This document shows, in pieces, positions 26,101 through 41,100 of a stretch of 64,000 nt of DNA. Numbering within the stretch: the stretch's first letter is position 1; each line of letters starts with the position of its first letter. Under the pieces are notes generated by a model, which saw only the letters and a list, made by a program, of their open reading frames with translations, searched no databases and was not told where the DNA came from. The stretch spans positions 2,418,001-2,482,000 of the forward strand of contig NC_134434.1 of assembly GCF_030867145.1 (NCBI RefSeq). Reading direction: 5' to 3'. Both the position numbers and the translations under genes were made by a program. The stretch is from Opisthocomus hoazin (lineage: Eukaryota; Chordata; Aves; Opisthocomiformes; Opisthocomidae).

Positions 26101-29100
26101 GCAGCCCAGAGACAAGAGCTGACATGCCAGCTCCCAGCTGGTCTCCTGGACTACAGCTGTGAGGCAAGGGGAAGGCGACAAGGGCTGCGTGGCCTCCCGG
26201 AGGAATCCTGTGCAGCAATGTGAAAAGGGGGAGATGTCTGCAAAGCTCTCTAGACTCTGGAAAGACTTAACCGTCTGCCTTCAGCCAGGACTGTGCTCCC
26301 CCAGGTGCCTGTCACCTGAGGGCCCCGTGAGACACTGTCACTAGAGGGCAGCACGCCCTCGCCACAGACCGCCCACCGCAGGGCCACGCCGCCAGCCCAC
26401 CGGGGAACAGATCTGCCTTCTCCTGCGGGACAGGGATCAGTCCTGCATCACGCTCCAGTAAGCACCACCCTCAGTTTCTCCTTTTGCTGCTGAGGAACAA
26501 TTCTCACTAAGCAGAGATGCTAATTGGGCATACGCAAGACAAGGACAAAGAAAAAAGGGCAACACCCCTAGCAAGTCCTATGGTCTCCCATCACCAACAT
26601 GCTCCATGGAAGAGATCTGCAGGTATTTCTCCCCGTGGCACCCAGTCCCCCATCCTTCACCCTCACCTGTTCTCCGTGGAGCAGAAGAACTGCACCCAGG
26701 GGTTGGCATTGCTGCTGTCCGAGGATGGAGGCAGATACATGGCCTCAGAGAAACAGGTCAGCAGCAGCTTAAGCAGCTCTGTCCTGAAAGAAGGGAAGAA
26801 GCAGCCAAGGCTTGGAGCCATTCGGGAGCAGGGACTGGGCACAGGAGGCACAATCACCACAACAACACAGGAGGAAGGCTCAGTCCTATCTAGAAGGTCC
26901 TCCCCACAGAGAACTAGTCCCATTTAACTTCCTAAGCAACAATGCTGTCAGTGGCACAAAGCTCAGCAGAATTGCTGCCTTATGAAAGAGAAATACAGTA
27001 CAAAGCTCCTAGGCATTTTCAAAGCAGCAATGTTTTGCCAGTTCCTGTTCCAGACACTCCAACCCCTATATCATACTACAAAGAGCTATTCAACAGACAA
27101 CTGTTGGGTTTTTTTTCCTGTACTCTGTATTGCCAGTCCTGTTAGCTCACAAAGGAGCAAGGAGAAAGCCTCTTTGGAATCACAGGTACCCAAGGAGGCA
27201 AGAAGAGCCCACCTGCCCTAGAATCCCCTCTCCTGAGCCCAGTCTCTTTCCGTTCTGCTTTTGCAGACCCTCTTTGCTTTTGCAGACCCTCTTACCTATT
27301 CAAGTCATGGATGTAGTTGGGTGGTGGAGAATGAGCGAAGCCCACTCCTGCCTCCCAGATGTACTCACAGCTGTCGATGGAGTGGATATCTTCTGCTGAG
27401 TCCTGTGGGGAGAAATAAGAGGTTGGACCACAGAAGGCAAGAGCAAGAGTTAACAGGCTTCTGGTATCCGAGGCAGTTCAGCCGCTCTCTTTAGCAATAG
27501 CAAAGAAACCAGCAGAGAAGCATCCAGACACTCAGAGTGTATATGAAGGGAGGACCCCTGACAGAGGGCCTCTCATCTTCAGCAGGTACTGAGTATGATG
27601 TAGAATGAACCCTTCCTCTAGCATGCTAAGGTGAAATGCCAGCCATCTCCACTGGGAAGGGTCACCCAATGCCAAAGGATCCAAAATACATTATGTCCTC
27701 GTTACTGGATGCATCACCATCGCCTCTCCTTTCCTCTGCATCTCACAGAACACAGCCCAGGTCAGGGCTTTTCCTTCACACATCAACAGCACCACACAGG
27801 GGTTCAGTCCTGCTCAACCCTATCTCAGAGCACATCAGGCTGAGTCTACACCCATAATGGTGACCGGCAATGGCTGCACCCCATAGGCAGGAGAAGCAGC
27901 AAACTAACCCTCATTGATCATAAAAGCAGATATGGCTGTGACTTGCTTTTCAGAGGGTAAAGTAAGAAGGTAACTGCAAATACATTATTTCTCCTAGTCA
28001 GAACCCTCCCAGTCCCTTGACAGCTGCTGGCGTAGCTCCCAAACTCTTGCTTTGCAACCTGAGGAGATGAACCGCAGCGGCCTGCCCTCCTTCTTTGTCA
28101 CAGTCAGTCAGGTCAGGGTTGAAGCAGCTTTGCAGAGACAAGCAGCCATTGGAAACCAGCTGTCAACTCTCCAAGAATGACCAGGAGCAAGGGCTCAGAT
28201 GAATACGTTTGCATCAAGCGCACTTGGCACACTTTGGCTGTTTCTTTTCTGGGGTTTAATTAAGCAAATTCTACCACCTGCCTTTCTTCCTCTCTGCACT
28301 TCGGAAAAGCAGATCAGAGGACTGTTTCTAATTGCTCCAGGTTCCCACTGCATAATCTCCCTCCCCTTCTCCCTCCCACAAAGGCACTCATCTCAGGACA
28401 GCAGGGCTTGAGGGCAGCCAAGATGCACTTACCACCCCAACCACAACTCCCACCAAACCAGCACGTTGACAGCAGCTACTGCTCACACAGGAGCAACTGC
28501 AGCTTCCTCCACAGCTCAGGCTTTTCCTGCCTTGCTGTTCCACTCCTACAGATATGCTAGAGCTCACCTGTTGTTGGGTTTCTCGCTAAGCTCCTCAGAA
28601 CAACCCTTGTTGAGACTGGAATACCCAAGACCTCCCTCCACAACCAAACCTTGAACATCTCCTGCCAGGCGCAGGCTTCACGGAAAGAAATGCAATTAAA
28701 TCCACAAACCTGCTTCTACCTGTGTGGCTGAGCTGCAACACTAGGAGGAGACAGCACATTACTAGCCATCACTATAGCAGTTCCCCAGCCCTGAAAAAGT
28801 ATGTGCTGATGTCTTCAAACACCTCAGCCTTTGCAAGTGATAAAACACATAGGTGCAGGCACTGCGCATGACAGAAGGATCCCCAATTTCTAGTCATAAT
28901 TCCAGGGCTGACTTCAATAGGAAGGCAAACAGCAAAAGAGTATGGGTCACTCTGGGGTCTACTTTACCCATTCCCTCCCAGCTACTCTTCCTCTTTACTC
29001 AGTTCTGCTTCAGCAGCTATCCACCACAATCTGTATCTCTGGGACCATATGCTGTTCTGCCATGAACTAGAGGTGGTTGTACCCATCCCTCTGCTCTTAA

Positions 29101-32100
29101 CCTGCAGTCAGACCCCAGAGCACAGAGAGGGAAGACAGCTAGGCAAAGACTACTGAAGCTTCAGGCAGCTAACAGCACGGAACATAAAGCGTTCATGATC
29201 TCACTGTCTAATTTAATTTGTCCAGAGCCCTGGAAAACCAGGCTGGCTGCTTCCAAGGAAGAAATCGCTGGTGCAGGACGGGGTTGCTCTCACATGAACA
29301 ACTGCTGTCACCCGCACTTGTGCAATCCATCCCAAGTGACAGCACAAGACAAGTCCATCTCTTTCAGCCACACTCTCACTTACTCTTAGCATGTACCCAC
29401 ATGGCTCTGACCCAGCCTCACCCCTTCATCCTCAGGTGGCAGATTTTAACCATGTTTCTACTACCCAGAAACTTCAAGCAAGCAATTGATTACTCAGGTT
29501 TGCCAGGGAATTTTACAGCCATCAAATACACAGTGGTTTAGCATGTTGATTTTTAAGTTACTTCACAGCCACACCAAAAAGGAGGGCTGCCCACTTTTGC
29601 TTATAGACTGGACCTACAAGAAACACCACAACCATTGACAGGGAAAGAGGGAAGGAAGGAGATGCACCAGAATCTGTCCTTAGCACACCTGGTAGGAGAT
29701 CCCTGCTTCAGGGAACTCCTCTGAAGGACAGCCACCAGAAAGATCAGAACACATTTGTCTTGGCTGCAATGATACAAAACGGAAGAGAAGGTGGAAAGAC
29801 ACAACAAAGCCCATCCACTCACTCAGATCACAGCACCTGCCATCAGGCAAACAGCTGCTTCCTGCCCCGGGCTGCACCAAATTTCCAGGGAAAGCACCAA
29901 GGGGCTAAAGGTCTCTGCTCTGATGGCAACAACAGAAGAGCGGTTGTTTGCCAGCAAACCACCTTTTCCTGAGGGGTGAGCTGTAGTGCGAGGTAAGTGC
30001 CAGCCACTCCCGCTGAGGCTCACCCAGCTGTCTCAGAACATCTGTTTTAGAAGGCACAAACCCCACACAGTGAAACCAGAGTGTTGATCAATATTAGTCA
30101 CTGTGGCTTCAAGCTGAGCCACTCCATATCTTCCTGTCTGCAGGTTTGCAGGAAGCTGTTGGATTTTTCAGGCTACCATCCCACCATGCAGCTAATCTAC
30201 CTGTATGCTGATAATCTCATGATTCAACTTACCACTGTGCTCCTCCGGTGGCTCTGCACAGTGAAATCGGGACAGAAGAGCAGATCTGCAACAGCAAGGA
30301 GCAACGACTCGGCCAGTGGCCGGGCATTTTCATCGTCTTCATCTCCCTAAAAACAAGAAATGTGGAAGAGTATTGTCAGCCCAGGGTTAGCACAGAGCAC
30401 ACAGTAACTAGTATAACACAGCAAGAGAAGATACACCCCACAAGAACATCCAGGGAGGCAAGCAGTTACAAAAGAACAATAGGGAGAAGCACACAAGCCC
30501 CAGCCAGCAGCAGAAAGAAATTCGCCCCTGGAAGGTGACAACTAAATAGGAACAAGATCTTTAACACCACCAAACCGAGCAGACAAAGGCCCAGAGATGT
30601 TGGGGAAACAGAAGAGTAGCACTGGACCTTGCAATGTGGAGATACTTGACTTACTGAAGACAAAAAGAAAGGGACCATTTACAGAGAAGAGGGTTTTACC
30701 CTCATGAAGGAGGGTGATTTGGATGTTGCACAGAGACACAATAGGAAGAGGCCAGCCAGCAGCAATAAGGTGTAAAACCCCTCAAAGTCCTGTGTGGGCT
30801 GCCCAGAACTGGAGGTGACAGAACCAGGAGAGGCCACGCCATGCCCAGCAAGGGGCCACCTCAGCCTGCCATGGCAGAGCAAGCGTGACAGCTGAGAGGA
30901 TTTTGCCACCTCCAGCGTTCAAAGCAATCACTCGAATCATGCATGGCTACTCCTCTGCAGCCGTTGCCATGGGAAACCTTGCCGGATCCTGTCTGTCAAA
31001 GAGCATCCTGGATGGGAGTCTGCCCCACCACACACTGGTGCTGGAGCGAAAGGCAGGGAGCAGGAATGGCAGGCGCTTATCTGTCTCAGCCAGGTCTCTG
31101 TCAGCCCGCACACGACACACATCTCTTAAATCACAGCAGGCAGCTAACAGAGATAATTGCCTGTGTGACTCTGACGTCTGTCTCATAGACCCCGGATGTA
31201 AGGAGAGGCCCAGAGAGCATGGATTGAGCCAGCACAGCAAAGATGTTTTTACTTGGGCTCATAGTCGGAGATGAAATGACAAGCATTAGGGTCCAAGGGG
31301 TTTTCTTGTCCAAGAATGATCTTCACTAACATCACCTCAGCTGCCAGAAAGAAGTCCCTGCAGACTCTGGGTACCACTGCTTCCAAAACGGGTGACACAT
31401 CAAACAGACAGACCTGTACATAATACAGACTCCCTTACAGAAGGGAGGCACTCATGCTCCAGAAGCTCTGCCATCCATCACCGCATCCTGAAGCAGGAGA
31501 ATGATGATCACAGAGATATTTCCTAATAGTCCAGGCATACCACCATGTTCTGCTTCAGTTCCCAGAAAGAAATCAGCCTTCAGACAGCAAAGCCGTTGCC
31601 CCTAGATTGGACATGACCCCAGCTTCCCTGACATCTCAGAGCTTTATTGGTTGTTCCCTGACAGGCAGATCAACCAGTTTTCCAGCTGCTCTGCACATGG
31701 TTAAATGTTGGAGCACACTAAACCACAACAGCTCCACTGACATTCGGGAGGCACAACGCAGCAGGAGGGGTCCCCAACCCAGCACACATGCACTGGGCTG
31801 GATCACCTTGGGGTAACCCCCCCACTCTAAGGCTAAGAAACTCTCACTTGAGGTACTGAACAAGGTGGGAAAAAAAGTAGTAACTGGATCAGAGCACCAG
31901 GCACACCACATGTTCTTTCCCAAAACAAGATCCTCCACTGTTAAGCCTCTGCAACACTCCCTGACCCCTGCAGGGATGAAAGAATGGACAACACCCACCC
32001 TCCCAATCACACAGATCACATAACAGAGCAAGGCAAGCAAAGACTTCCCTTTCCACCACCCAGAACTTCCCCTTGAAGTGGCCTCAGGCGAAACAGATTA

Positions 32101-35100
32101 GAGGTGACAGGCAGAGATAGCGCAAGGTGTAAGGTTTGTACTGTGTCAACCACTACTGATCCTTTATCACCTTCCCCCAAAACACTGCAGTACACTTAAC
32201 ATTCAGGGGAAACCACACTCTTCAGCACAGCCACGCTGCCCTGCAGATTCAGAAACCAGTAGGAGAGTGCTCTCTATGCACAGAGCAGGTGGCTGCTGAG
32301 GGAGCAAGCAGGCAAATTCCTAACTCAACTGTGTTTTCAACACTACTTCTCCTATTTGCAGGAAATCCTAAAGTACTTTCACCCCATTCCTCCGAGAGGC
32401 ACAGAAAAGCACTATTGTACCTGCTCTCCAGACAGAGAAATGTAGGGAGGTTCAAAGACTCCCCGAGGTTATACACATCACTGACAGAGCCAGAAACAGT
32501 ACCTAATTCTTTAACCTTAATTCTTTAACCATTCTTTATCAGTTGTGGGCTTCACCTATCAGGCTAGGCCCCTGGTTAACACTGTATCACTCAGCTCACA
32601 AGCAGGGTATTGAGTCATGATGCCGAGAGCTTCTCTGGCACTATTTGCTTTAAATGTGACATTGTAAAGTTAATGGAAATGACTCCCTATTTCAGCTTCA
32701 CTTGAATCTTAAATCAGCTTTAGCTAATGGAATAAGTCATTTCAGTTTAAGAAAGCCATACAGCCTTTAGTACTGCTCTCACGTTCATTTCAATTCACTG
32801 CTTCAGTTGTACCAGAGAAGCCTTCCCTCACATACCCGCTCTCTCCTACAGCTACACACCCAAGCGAAATATTCAGATGATGCAGCAACCTGTGCTAGAC
32901 AAAGCAGCTAAGGGTGAGAGGAAGAGCAGCAAGAATCAAAGAAAGGAAAAGAATTTAGAAGGTGCCACCTAATTACTGACCAAATAGAAATAATTGCAAC
33001 AAAGTTGCCCCCAAAACTATATAGGGTCTGCTCACTGCAGCCTCCCCTTCACCCTCCAGAAAGAAGAGTAAGCGCCAAGAGACAGACCCCTCCTCGGCCA
33101 GCCCCAGGGACAGTTGACCAGAAGAAACCCCTCCAGTCTGGGTCCTCGAAGATGTAAGGCAGGATACGTGTGAGGAGCCGGCAGCAGTTCAAGACGATTT
33201 GCCTCTCCTTCTCTGTGTGGCAGCCGCTCTCCGCTCCCTGCACCAGCTTCTCTACAGCCTGAAAGAAACAAAACCAAGGCAGGTAGCATTAGCCTGGACA
33301 CAAGTTAGCAAGAGTTACGCAGGCCTGTCCTGCTGGTGACACACACAGCATTATAAGCTCATCTTGGAGCCCGTTTTCTCCAAGTTCAATGGTACAGGCA
33401 CTGCTGCTGTTTGAAACACTACAGAAACAGGGTTAATTATCTTAAACAGACCTTCTCTGCTGTCCAACTGCAAGAGACCTCACACGCCAGGGCTAATCCA
33501 TGCAGCACACGTGTTGTGCCACGTGAGACAGTGCACCACAGCACCAGAAGGCTCCTTCCAGCACTGCTCCATGACACCACACACTGCAAAGAGCAGATCA
33601 ATTAATCAGCCGCATCAGGTACACAAGACGCAGGCAGAACCAAGGCAGCAGCACTGTGCTGGACGGCGTGAGGCGCTGGCAGGGGAAGACTGCACAGAAA
33701 CACACAAAGTCTGACAGATCTGTATGTCCTGTTGTGATGACAGCAGGGACCTCTCCTGACTCAGGAGGTGGAAGCTAAGCTGCTGCCTGTGACCATTAAG
33801 TGTACAAATACAGACTCCAGCAGAGCCTGTCAAGGTCCTGCTGCAGAGAAAGGTGGTCCCTCAGGTTTCCCCCACTCACCCTGTGAATAGGACTGCTGCT
33901 CTGGAAAGAGCTTCTGGGCTGAGTCTCTGCAGCCCATCTGATCACTACTGGAACAGTCACACTGGGTTTTCAGAATAGGATGTGGGTCTTGCCAGGCAGC
34001 AACCACAGCCCCCACAGTCTGAGGTTTTACCCACAGACAGAAAAGGGCAGCTCCTTCCCCCAGCAGGTTCACCCACTTGTTCTTACTCCCTGATCCCAAG
34101 GGGAAACATGGGGGAAATGAAAGCCAAAACATTTGCCAAGGATTCACTTTGCTGCTTTTTAATTCATGAGGTCATGTGTCCCTGCTTATTTTCATAGCAG
34201 ACTGTCTGGGTCACTGACTCTGCTAGCCTGCGTCATTGCCTTAATGGGTATTTAAATGCTGTTTGTGTAGTCTCGGTCTGTTCACACACTCCTCTACGAC
34301 CGAGCTTAACTATTTTCTCAGGCTCATTTATGACTCTCTACAGTCTGAGTCTCCAGCCATGACTGCAAACGACATTTCAGCCATGCCGTTGTGCCCTCCA
34401 CAAACATGCAACATTGCTCAGTCCAGTGGCACACTGCACAGGTCAGGGCCCTCAGCCTGGCAAAAGCACGGCAGGAGTCTGCAGGCTCCTCTGGAGCCGA
34501 TATCCCAAGATCTAGGGCTCCTGGATAAACAGATCTGCAATGACCAGGTCCCCCAACACATCTGTTTCCAGTAGTGAGAACAGCCCATGTTTTAGTCTTG
34601 GTTTCAGGAGAAAGAGAACACAGAGTCAAAGGGGTCATGTGGTCTGTACAGGTCTTCTCAGCCCTTCTTGATTCCCATGCTGATGATTTCCAGAAGCCAG
34701 GAGACAGCACTAGGGAAGAACCACTCAATTCTTCCTCATTTTTGTATTCTTTCTCAACTATCCAATACAGGCATCTGTCTGAGGCACAATTCCCAGTCAG
34801 AGGTACCTTCAGTATGATTCAGTAGGTCTCATTCACATTTTGTAGAGCAGGAAAGAAAAACAGGATGGCAACAACCATTTAAAATTGGGAAAATGCCATT
34901 GCAAATGTTCCCAATACTACAAATTCAAGGCTACTCTTTGCATGGCTCAAATCAGGAGCATTATTAACACCTGCACTTTCCCAGGCAGAACAAAGCTCAG
35001 GCTGTTCCCTGAGCACCATCAGCTGTTGCTCACAAGCTTGACATTTTGCCAGACCTGGCAGAGTAGGAAAAGTGAGTCAATGTCCCTTGCGCTGCACATA

Positions 35101-38100
35101 AGGACGTGGCAACACCAGAAGCAGCATCAGGGACGTTCTGATGTCACAGCAGAAGGAAGAGAAGTCTTAAGATCCCCCTCAAACTTCATCCAGGCACTTT
35201 TACAGTGACAAACTCCACATCCCTCTGGGATCTAGGAGTTTGAAGCCAAACTGATGCACGGCAAGGAGCAACTAGATGCAGACAGGGCAGGAGATGTTTC
35301 AGCCTTGCCACAAGTACGAAGCCTTGGTACAAAGTCACCTAAGCAGGAAGCAGATTACATAGCAGGCAAGACCCAAGAGGGCAGGGCGAAACACAGGACG
35401 GGGACATGAGGAAAAAGGCTCCAACGTGAGCAAATGCCAGCTGTGGTCGGTGCTGAACCAAGAGAGGAAGGGCTGAGCTACCATCAGGAGAAGACAGGGA
35501 CAAACAAGCACATCACTGGTACAAGGATATAATACGGTACCTGTCTGCCCTCGGGAGCCACAGGACTATTGATCCAGGGACACACCCCTACCAGCACAGC
35601 ACCAAGGAAGAAGACAGCACCAACCTTACCTTGTAACACAAAGTCGCCAGGTTTGAAGGCGATTCTTCTCTCACTGCTCGGATCTCTGCAGCAGGTACAA
35701 GGGCAAAGACATCCTGCACTGAAGTGGCTGTGTCTGCCCAGAACTGGTCCCAAAAGGCATCATCTGTTGCCTCCACAGGCTGTGGAGAGACAAACACGGT
35801 TACAGACGAGCACTAACATTCTATGAGGCCCAAACATCAATAACTATGCCTGGCTGGGGGATGGAACCAGGCACAGAAAAGATTCAATAAAACATACACA
35901 CACTGGTGTTGTAACTCAACCTCTGTTACCAGGGCTTTGGCCAATGTGATCTCTCTCAGCAAGGGGGTGAGCAGCCAGACATTTATGCGACCAACTGCAC
36001 CAGACTCTCCAAATGTTGCATGGAATCATAACACACACAAGGCCTCCTGCTTGTCTGCAAGCTAGGGCATGTATTACAGGGTCTTTACCAATGTACATGG
36101 GCTAGGCTGCTGCCATATGCTGTCACCTTCAGAGCAACCCGAGGATGCCCTGAGCATGCACTGGAATTGCTTCTGTTGTAACCAAAGTCTCGAGGAAGCA
36201 ATCCGGAGCATCTCACATTAAGGCAGGAATAGACCCACGGAACTGACAGACCCACCTCAAAGCACTTATGAATGCAACAGAATTGATCTTTCTGAATCAA
36301 ATATTTATGGGGAACTGGACTCAGTGCAGCTGGTCACTGCCAAGGGTTTGTTCTTAAAAAGCACTAAGCATGAGATTCAAAGAGGCAGATGGAAGGAGGA
36401 GACTGATATACCAAAAAAAGCAATCCATTTCAGCCCTGCGGTCTGAGAACCCCCCCTTCCCCATGTGCCTGGGAACACACCTCTTCCCACTACCTTTTCT
36501 GGCTCTGCAGGCGCAGACAACCTCCTCTTTCACCAGCACTGTTGACCCCTTTTCACAGTGAGAGAATTGGGATTCTCCTCAAGCCCACCCCACAACCCCA
36601 CTGCTGGGGACGCTGGCTGTAAGGACGATCTGTTTGCCAGACTGCGGCTGGAAAGGCAGCTCCGTACAGCTGGCTGCAGGGTCCCCATGTCATTTCCCCC
36701 AGCTTCTTCCTGACAGCGTGGCATCAACTTTGAAATCAAAACAACAACGACGACAACCTGGGTCTCAGGTTTTATGCGGCTGAACAAAGCGGACCGGACC
36801 TTGCTTTGCCCTTTCTGGCTTGTAGAGATAGAGCAGCGCTGGCCGTTCAAAGCTGAGCAGAGGCAAACAGCAGCTCAGACACGCAGGGCCAGCAATGCCT
36901 CCAACCCTGCGGAAGCACGGAAGCATGGCAATGACCTGCCGCTCCCCAACAGGTGAAAATGCCAGCACTGGTTGCTGAACGAGAAGGAATCTCCATTACA
37001 CAACATCTCAGGCATCCAAAGCAGGAAAGACATAATTTTTCAGCCAATCTAAAACTGAGCGCAGCTCTTCCCATCTAAATGCTAATACTTGCCAAGAGAT
37101 AGGCATCGTCCAAACAAGGCTGGGAGTGCTCACCCAGCCCAAGGGTCCTGCTACACGGGTGGGACAGATACATATGTATTTATGCTGAGCAGCATGAAAG
37201 AGATGATTTCCGTGATTTCAGTCAGAAGAGGAAAATGGAAGCTTTTCCAGCGGCGTCCCCCCAGCCGTGCCGAGGCATGGTGGCACGCTCGGCAGGTCAG
37301 AAGAGCCTGAGCAACCCCAGCCCTCAGCTTGGGGTGAGCCTCCTGCCTGCAACGTGCGGCAGCTCCGAAGCAAACAGCACCTCTCGCTAAGTGTGATAAT
37401 CAGCACTGTGGGTGGGTCTACCATGTCAGATGGGAAAGGGGCAAAAATATGAACGTGTGTTTAACTTAAACAACTCCTGCCCACTCCCAGCTCCGCTGTA
37501 GTAGGCAGAAAATTTGCCCAGCTCTATGATGTTTCTAAATGCAGCAAAGATGCGACTCCGGGGAGAGCAGCTCATTCAAAGCTCTGACACCAAGAAGTGA
37601 GGCATTTCCCCCTTCGCTGTCACCTCCTGAATAAACAGCCACAGTCTGTGAGCAGGTGATGTGTCACTACCACCCAAAGGCCAAAAAGTGAGAGGGGCGG
37701 GCAGGCAGGCAGGCCACCCCCAAACTGGTATAGCAGGTTACTGCCCTGCAGCTCTCTGCCCTAACGTTCCAGGGCCAGAGGCTGCTTATTGCATGTCCTG
37801 GTCCTTCCAGCCATGCCATGAATCAGCCCAAGAGACTCTCCAGTTTTTAAAAACAAAAAGCAGAAAAAACCCCACGTGTGTTTAGGCATCTTCTTCAACT
37901 CTGCTCTAGTGCTGAAACCCTCTTCATCTTATCACCTGGCCACCAAAGCAAATTCCCACCAAACCTCTTCCCCAGGGAACAGCAGCTTTCCCAAACGGTT
38001 CAAGATCACAGCTCCTCAGAGGGGATCTGCAGGAACAGCCAAGTGTTTACCGCCCGACTTTCAGCGTCCTGAGTGTGCGAAGGAGCTGCGCTCTTTGTAA

Positions 38101-41100
38101 CCTGGGCATGAAATGCTCAAATGGAAGCAAAGCTTTTTTGCAAATCTTCTCTCTAATTACACTCCTCAAAAAAAGCCAAGTATTTGGAAATACGATCTAT
38201 GTAATGCACAAAACATCCTACATTTCCTACACCCCCTTTCAAACCACGTACCACAACCACATGTATAATTGCCACATGTACCTACTGGCTGCCTGCCACA
38301 GCCACTCCCACCGAGAACAGTGAGCAGCAATTGCTGCTAATTGGAGATCATGCATAAATAATGGACTTCACTCTCATCTAGAAGGGAAGGAGAAAACCAT
38401 TTCCCTCCAGCAGACACAGATCTTTTTACCTCCCACTAGCCTGAGGCCTCCTCAGAGGTTGAACACAGCTGCTGTTTTACAGATGGGAAAGCAACAGCTA
38501 AGCCGGATTGAAGAACACGATCTCCAACTAAAATTATGCAGAGGTAGAGAGGCATAGCAGCAATTACCCAAGCTGCAACGTTGGATGCTGCAACCACATT
38601 AATGTCACGGCTGCCATCTTGGCAAGTAGATTATACTAAAACACCATTTCTTTCATTTTTAATAGCTGCAGCAAGTCAGGTCCTCATCCAACAGATGGTA
38701 TCCCATGTACAATCCTGGGACATGGATTCGGTACTGAGTCACTCACATCCCCACAGCCCCCCTCTTTTAATTAACAGTCTGGCATCATGAAGCTACTCAC
38801 TCCACATCATATTCTTCTTCACGATAGAACATTATTGGATGTTTTTAAGCTGTGTTCTGCACACAGCATCTCTGGGGATCTAAATATCCGCTTCCTCATG
38901 CTGAGCTCACCCATCAGCCTGTATCCAGCTCACAGAGAAGCGAAACACCGAGACCTAGAACAGCCTTGTTCGCCAGCCACGTATATCTACATTTGGAAAT
39001 GTCAAGATTCAGTTACAAGTGCTGGTACTGCACATTCTGCAGTAACAAATCCCACAGCACTGCAGCTAGCCTTGCCAGTGCTTTAACCAGCAGAGCTCAC
39101 GAGGAGCTGAATCCTCACCCCCAATGCTGTGAGCTGGGGCCACTTTGGATCCTCCAGATCAGCACAGACGTGTCCTCTCTTGGTGAGGGAGCTGCAGCAC
39201 ACAGATAAGACAGACCCTGATGTGCCTCCAACACAGTGCAGAAAACCAGCCCTGCACCAGCAGCGCGACAAGAATGAGAACTTCATCGTTGGCCCAAGAA
39301 TCAAGGGAGCAGTAGCTCAACTCTGGAAACACAACCAGCACATCTGGAGAGCAAAGCAAGTCACTGCCTGACCCCCCACGCAGCCTATCGCAGAGGCTGC
39401 TGAAGTTGCAGAGCTAACTGTTAGAGAGACACTCTGCTGCCTGAACCCGGCGCTCCACACCAAAGGGAAGAGACGACTGCAGTGCAGAGTGGTTGCTGAG
39501 AACACAGTGGGCAGAGCTGAGGTGATGCGACATCTCGGAGCAGGCAAGGAGGGAGACACTTGCCTTCAGTTCACTTGGGTGAGGTGTAAAGACTTCCCAC
39601 TCACGTGCTGGCCATACAAAGGTGGAACCAGTCCTGCTGGACACCTCCGGTCTTTATTTCCCAATAGTTACAAATGTTGGGTTTCAGGTTCTTTAAAGCA
39701 CACCATAGATGCATGCTGTGGGAGTCAGAAAAGGCAGACACTCCGTTTGCAAACAACTTGCCAGTTACTGAACAGCGAATCGCAGCCCTCAACAGGCAAT
39801 CCCCAGGCCAACAGGATACGTCACAGGAAACGGGAAAACCGAGTGGAGCCGACCATGTCCTATAAACAGGAAAAGGTCCCCAGGCACAGCCTCCCCCACG
39901 CGTTACTGTCCTCAGCCTGACACTAGCACCACCTTCGCTTTCTCTGTCAGACAAACTCAGGCAGGGTGAGTGTTTGCACCCTCCTCCCAAGAGCTCTCTG
40001 CACTTAGAGCCGCGCATCGAATGCCCAACAATTCCTCCAACAGGACCTTACCGGAGGTCTGTCCTTAAACCTGTTCTGAGGGTGCTGCAAAGTGCCAGTG
40101 GAGAATCAAGGGGCAAGCAGAGCCTCTAGACTTGCTCACTGTAGTCTCCTTTTGCTTCTTGCCAACACACCAGTTGAGCACCCCATCAGCTGAGGCAGCG
40201 AGGCAATTGGCACAGGGACTCTCCTTTTTCTGGGACTCCACAGCAGAGCAGGGCCCTCATCCCTGACCAGGGTTTTTCACCTGCACCACGTAAGCTCAGA
40301 TAATCTGCAACAGCAGCGTGCTCCTTTCCACCCCAGATGAGGCAGAACCACGGAGTGTAACGACCACAGAGCCATTCACGCAGCGCTTGATTGAGCCCAC
40401 AGGGCCAGCGGATTAGTTTGAGGCAATTCATGCACCTGTTTGTGAGCCACTGGGCAAAAGGAAAGTCTCAGGACACTGCTGCAAAGGACAGCAGCCGCAC
40501 ACAGATTTCAGAGCAGAAACAAATTTTTCTAAGCACAAGATGTACTTATATCAGCCTCAAATTAACATCATGTTGTACTACAGCATCTCCACATCAGGGG
40601 AAAAAAAAAAGGACTGGAGTTTGTCCCTCATGTTTGACTCTTCCTGTTTCTTTAAAAGCAGACACAGCTAGCATTAAATCTAACAAGCTGGTTCACAAGG
40701 TTAAAATTTCTTATCTTCCAGTCGGTCGCTTGCAGAAACCGTTTAATTGCCAACTGGCTGTGAAAAGATAGCGAGTTTCCCCAGCAGTTCAGATGTCCAG
40801 CTTCAGTTCCCTACTCTGCCACTGACTAGTTGTCATACTCACCATCGACACTTCCCTTCACCTGTTAGGTAGACAGCATTTTTATGGGCAATAGGGGAGG
40901 GCTCACACATTCTCTATGATAAAGCACACCTGTGTTGTTATTAAAAGGGTGGGACCCACCAATTTAGAGGTGTGCAGTGTACTGTTATATGTATCATATA
41001 AAAATCCTAAAGCCCGTTTCTCCACATGTGATTATAAATATATATGTGTAGCATAAGCGAAGTCCTTCCTTCCGGTATTACTGCCCTTTTTGAATCACTG

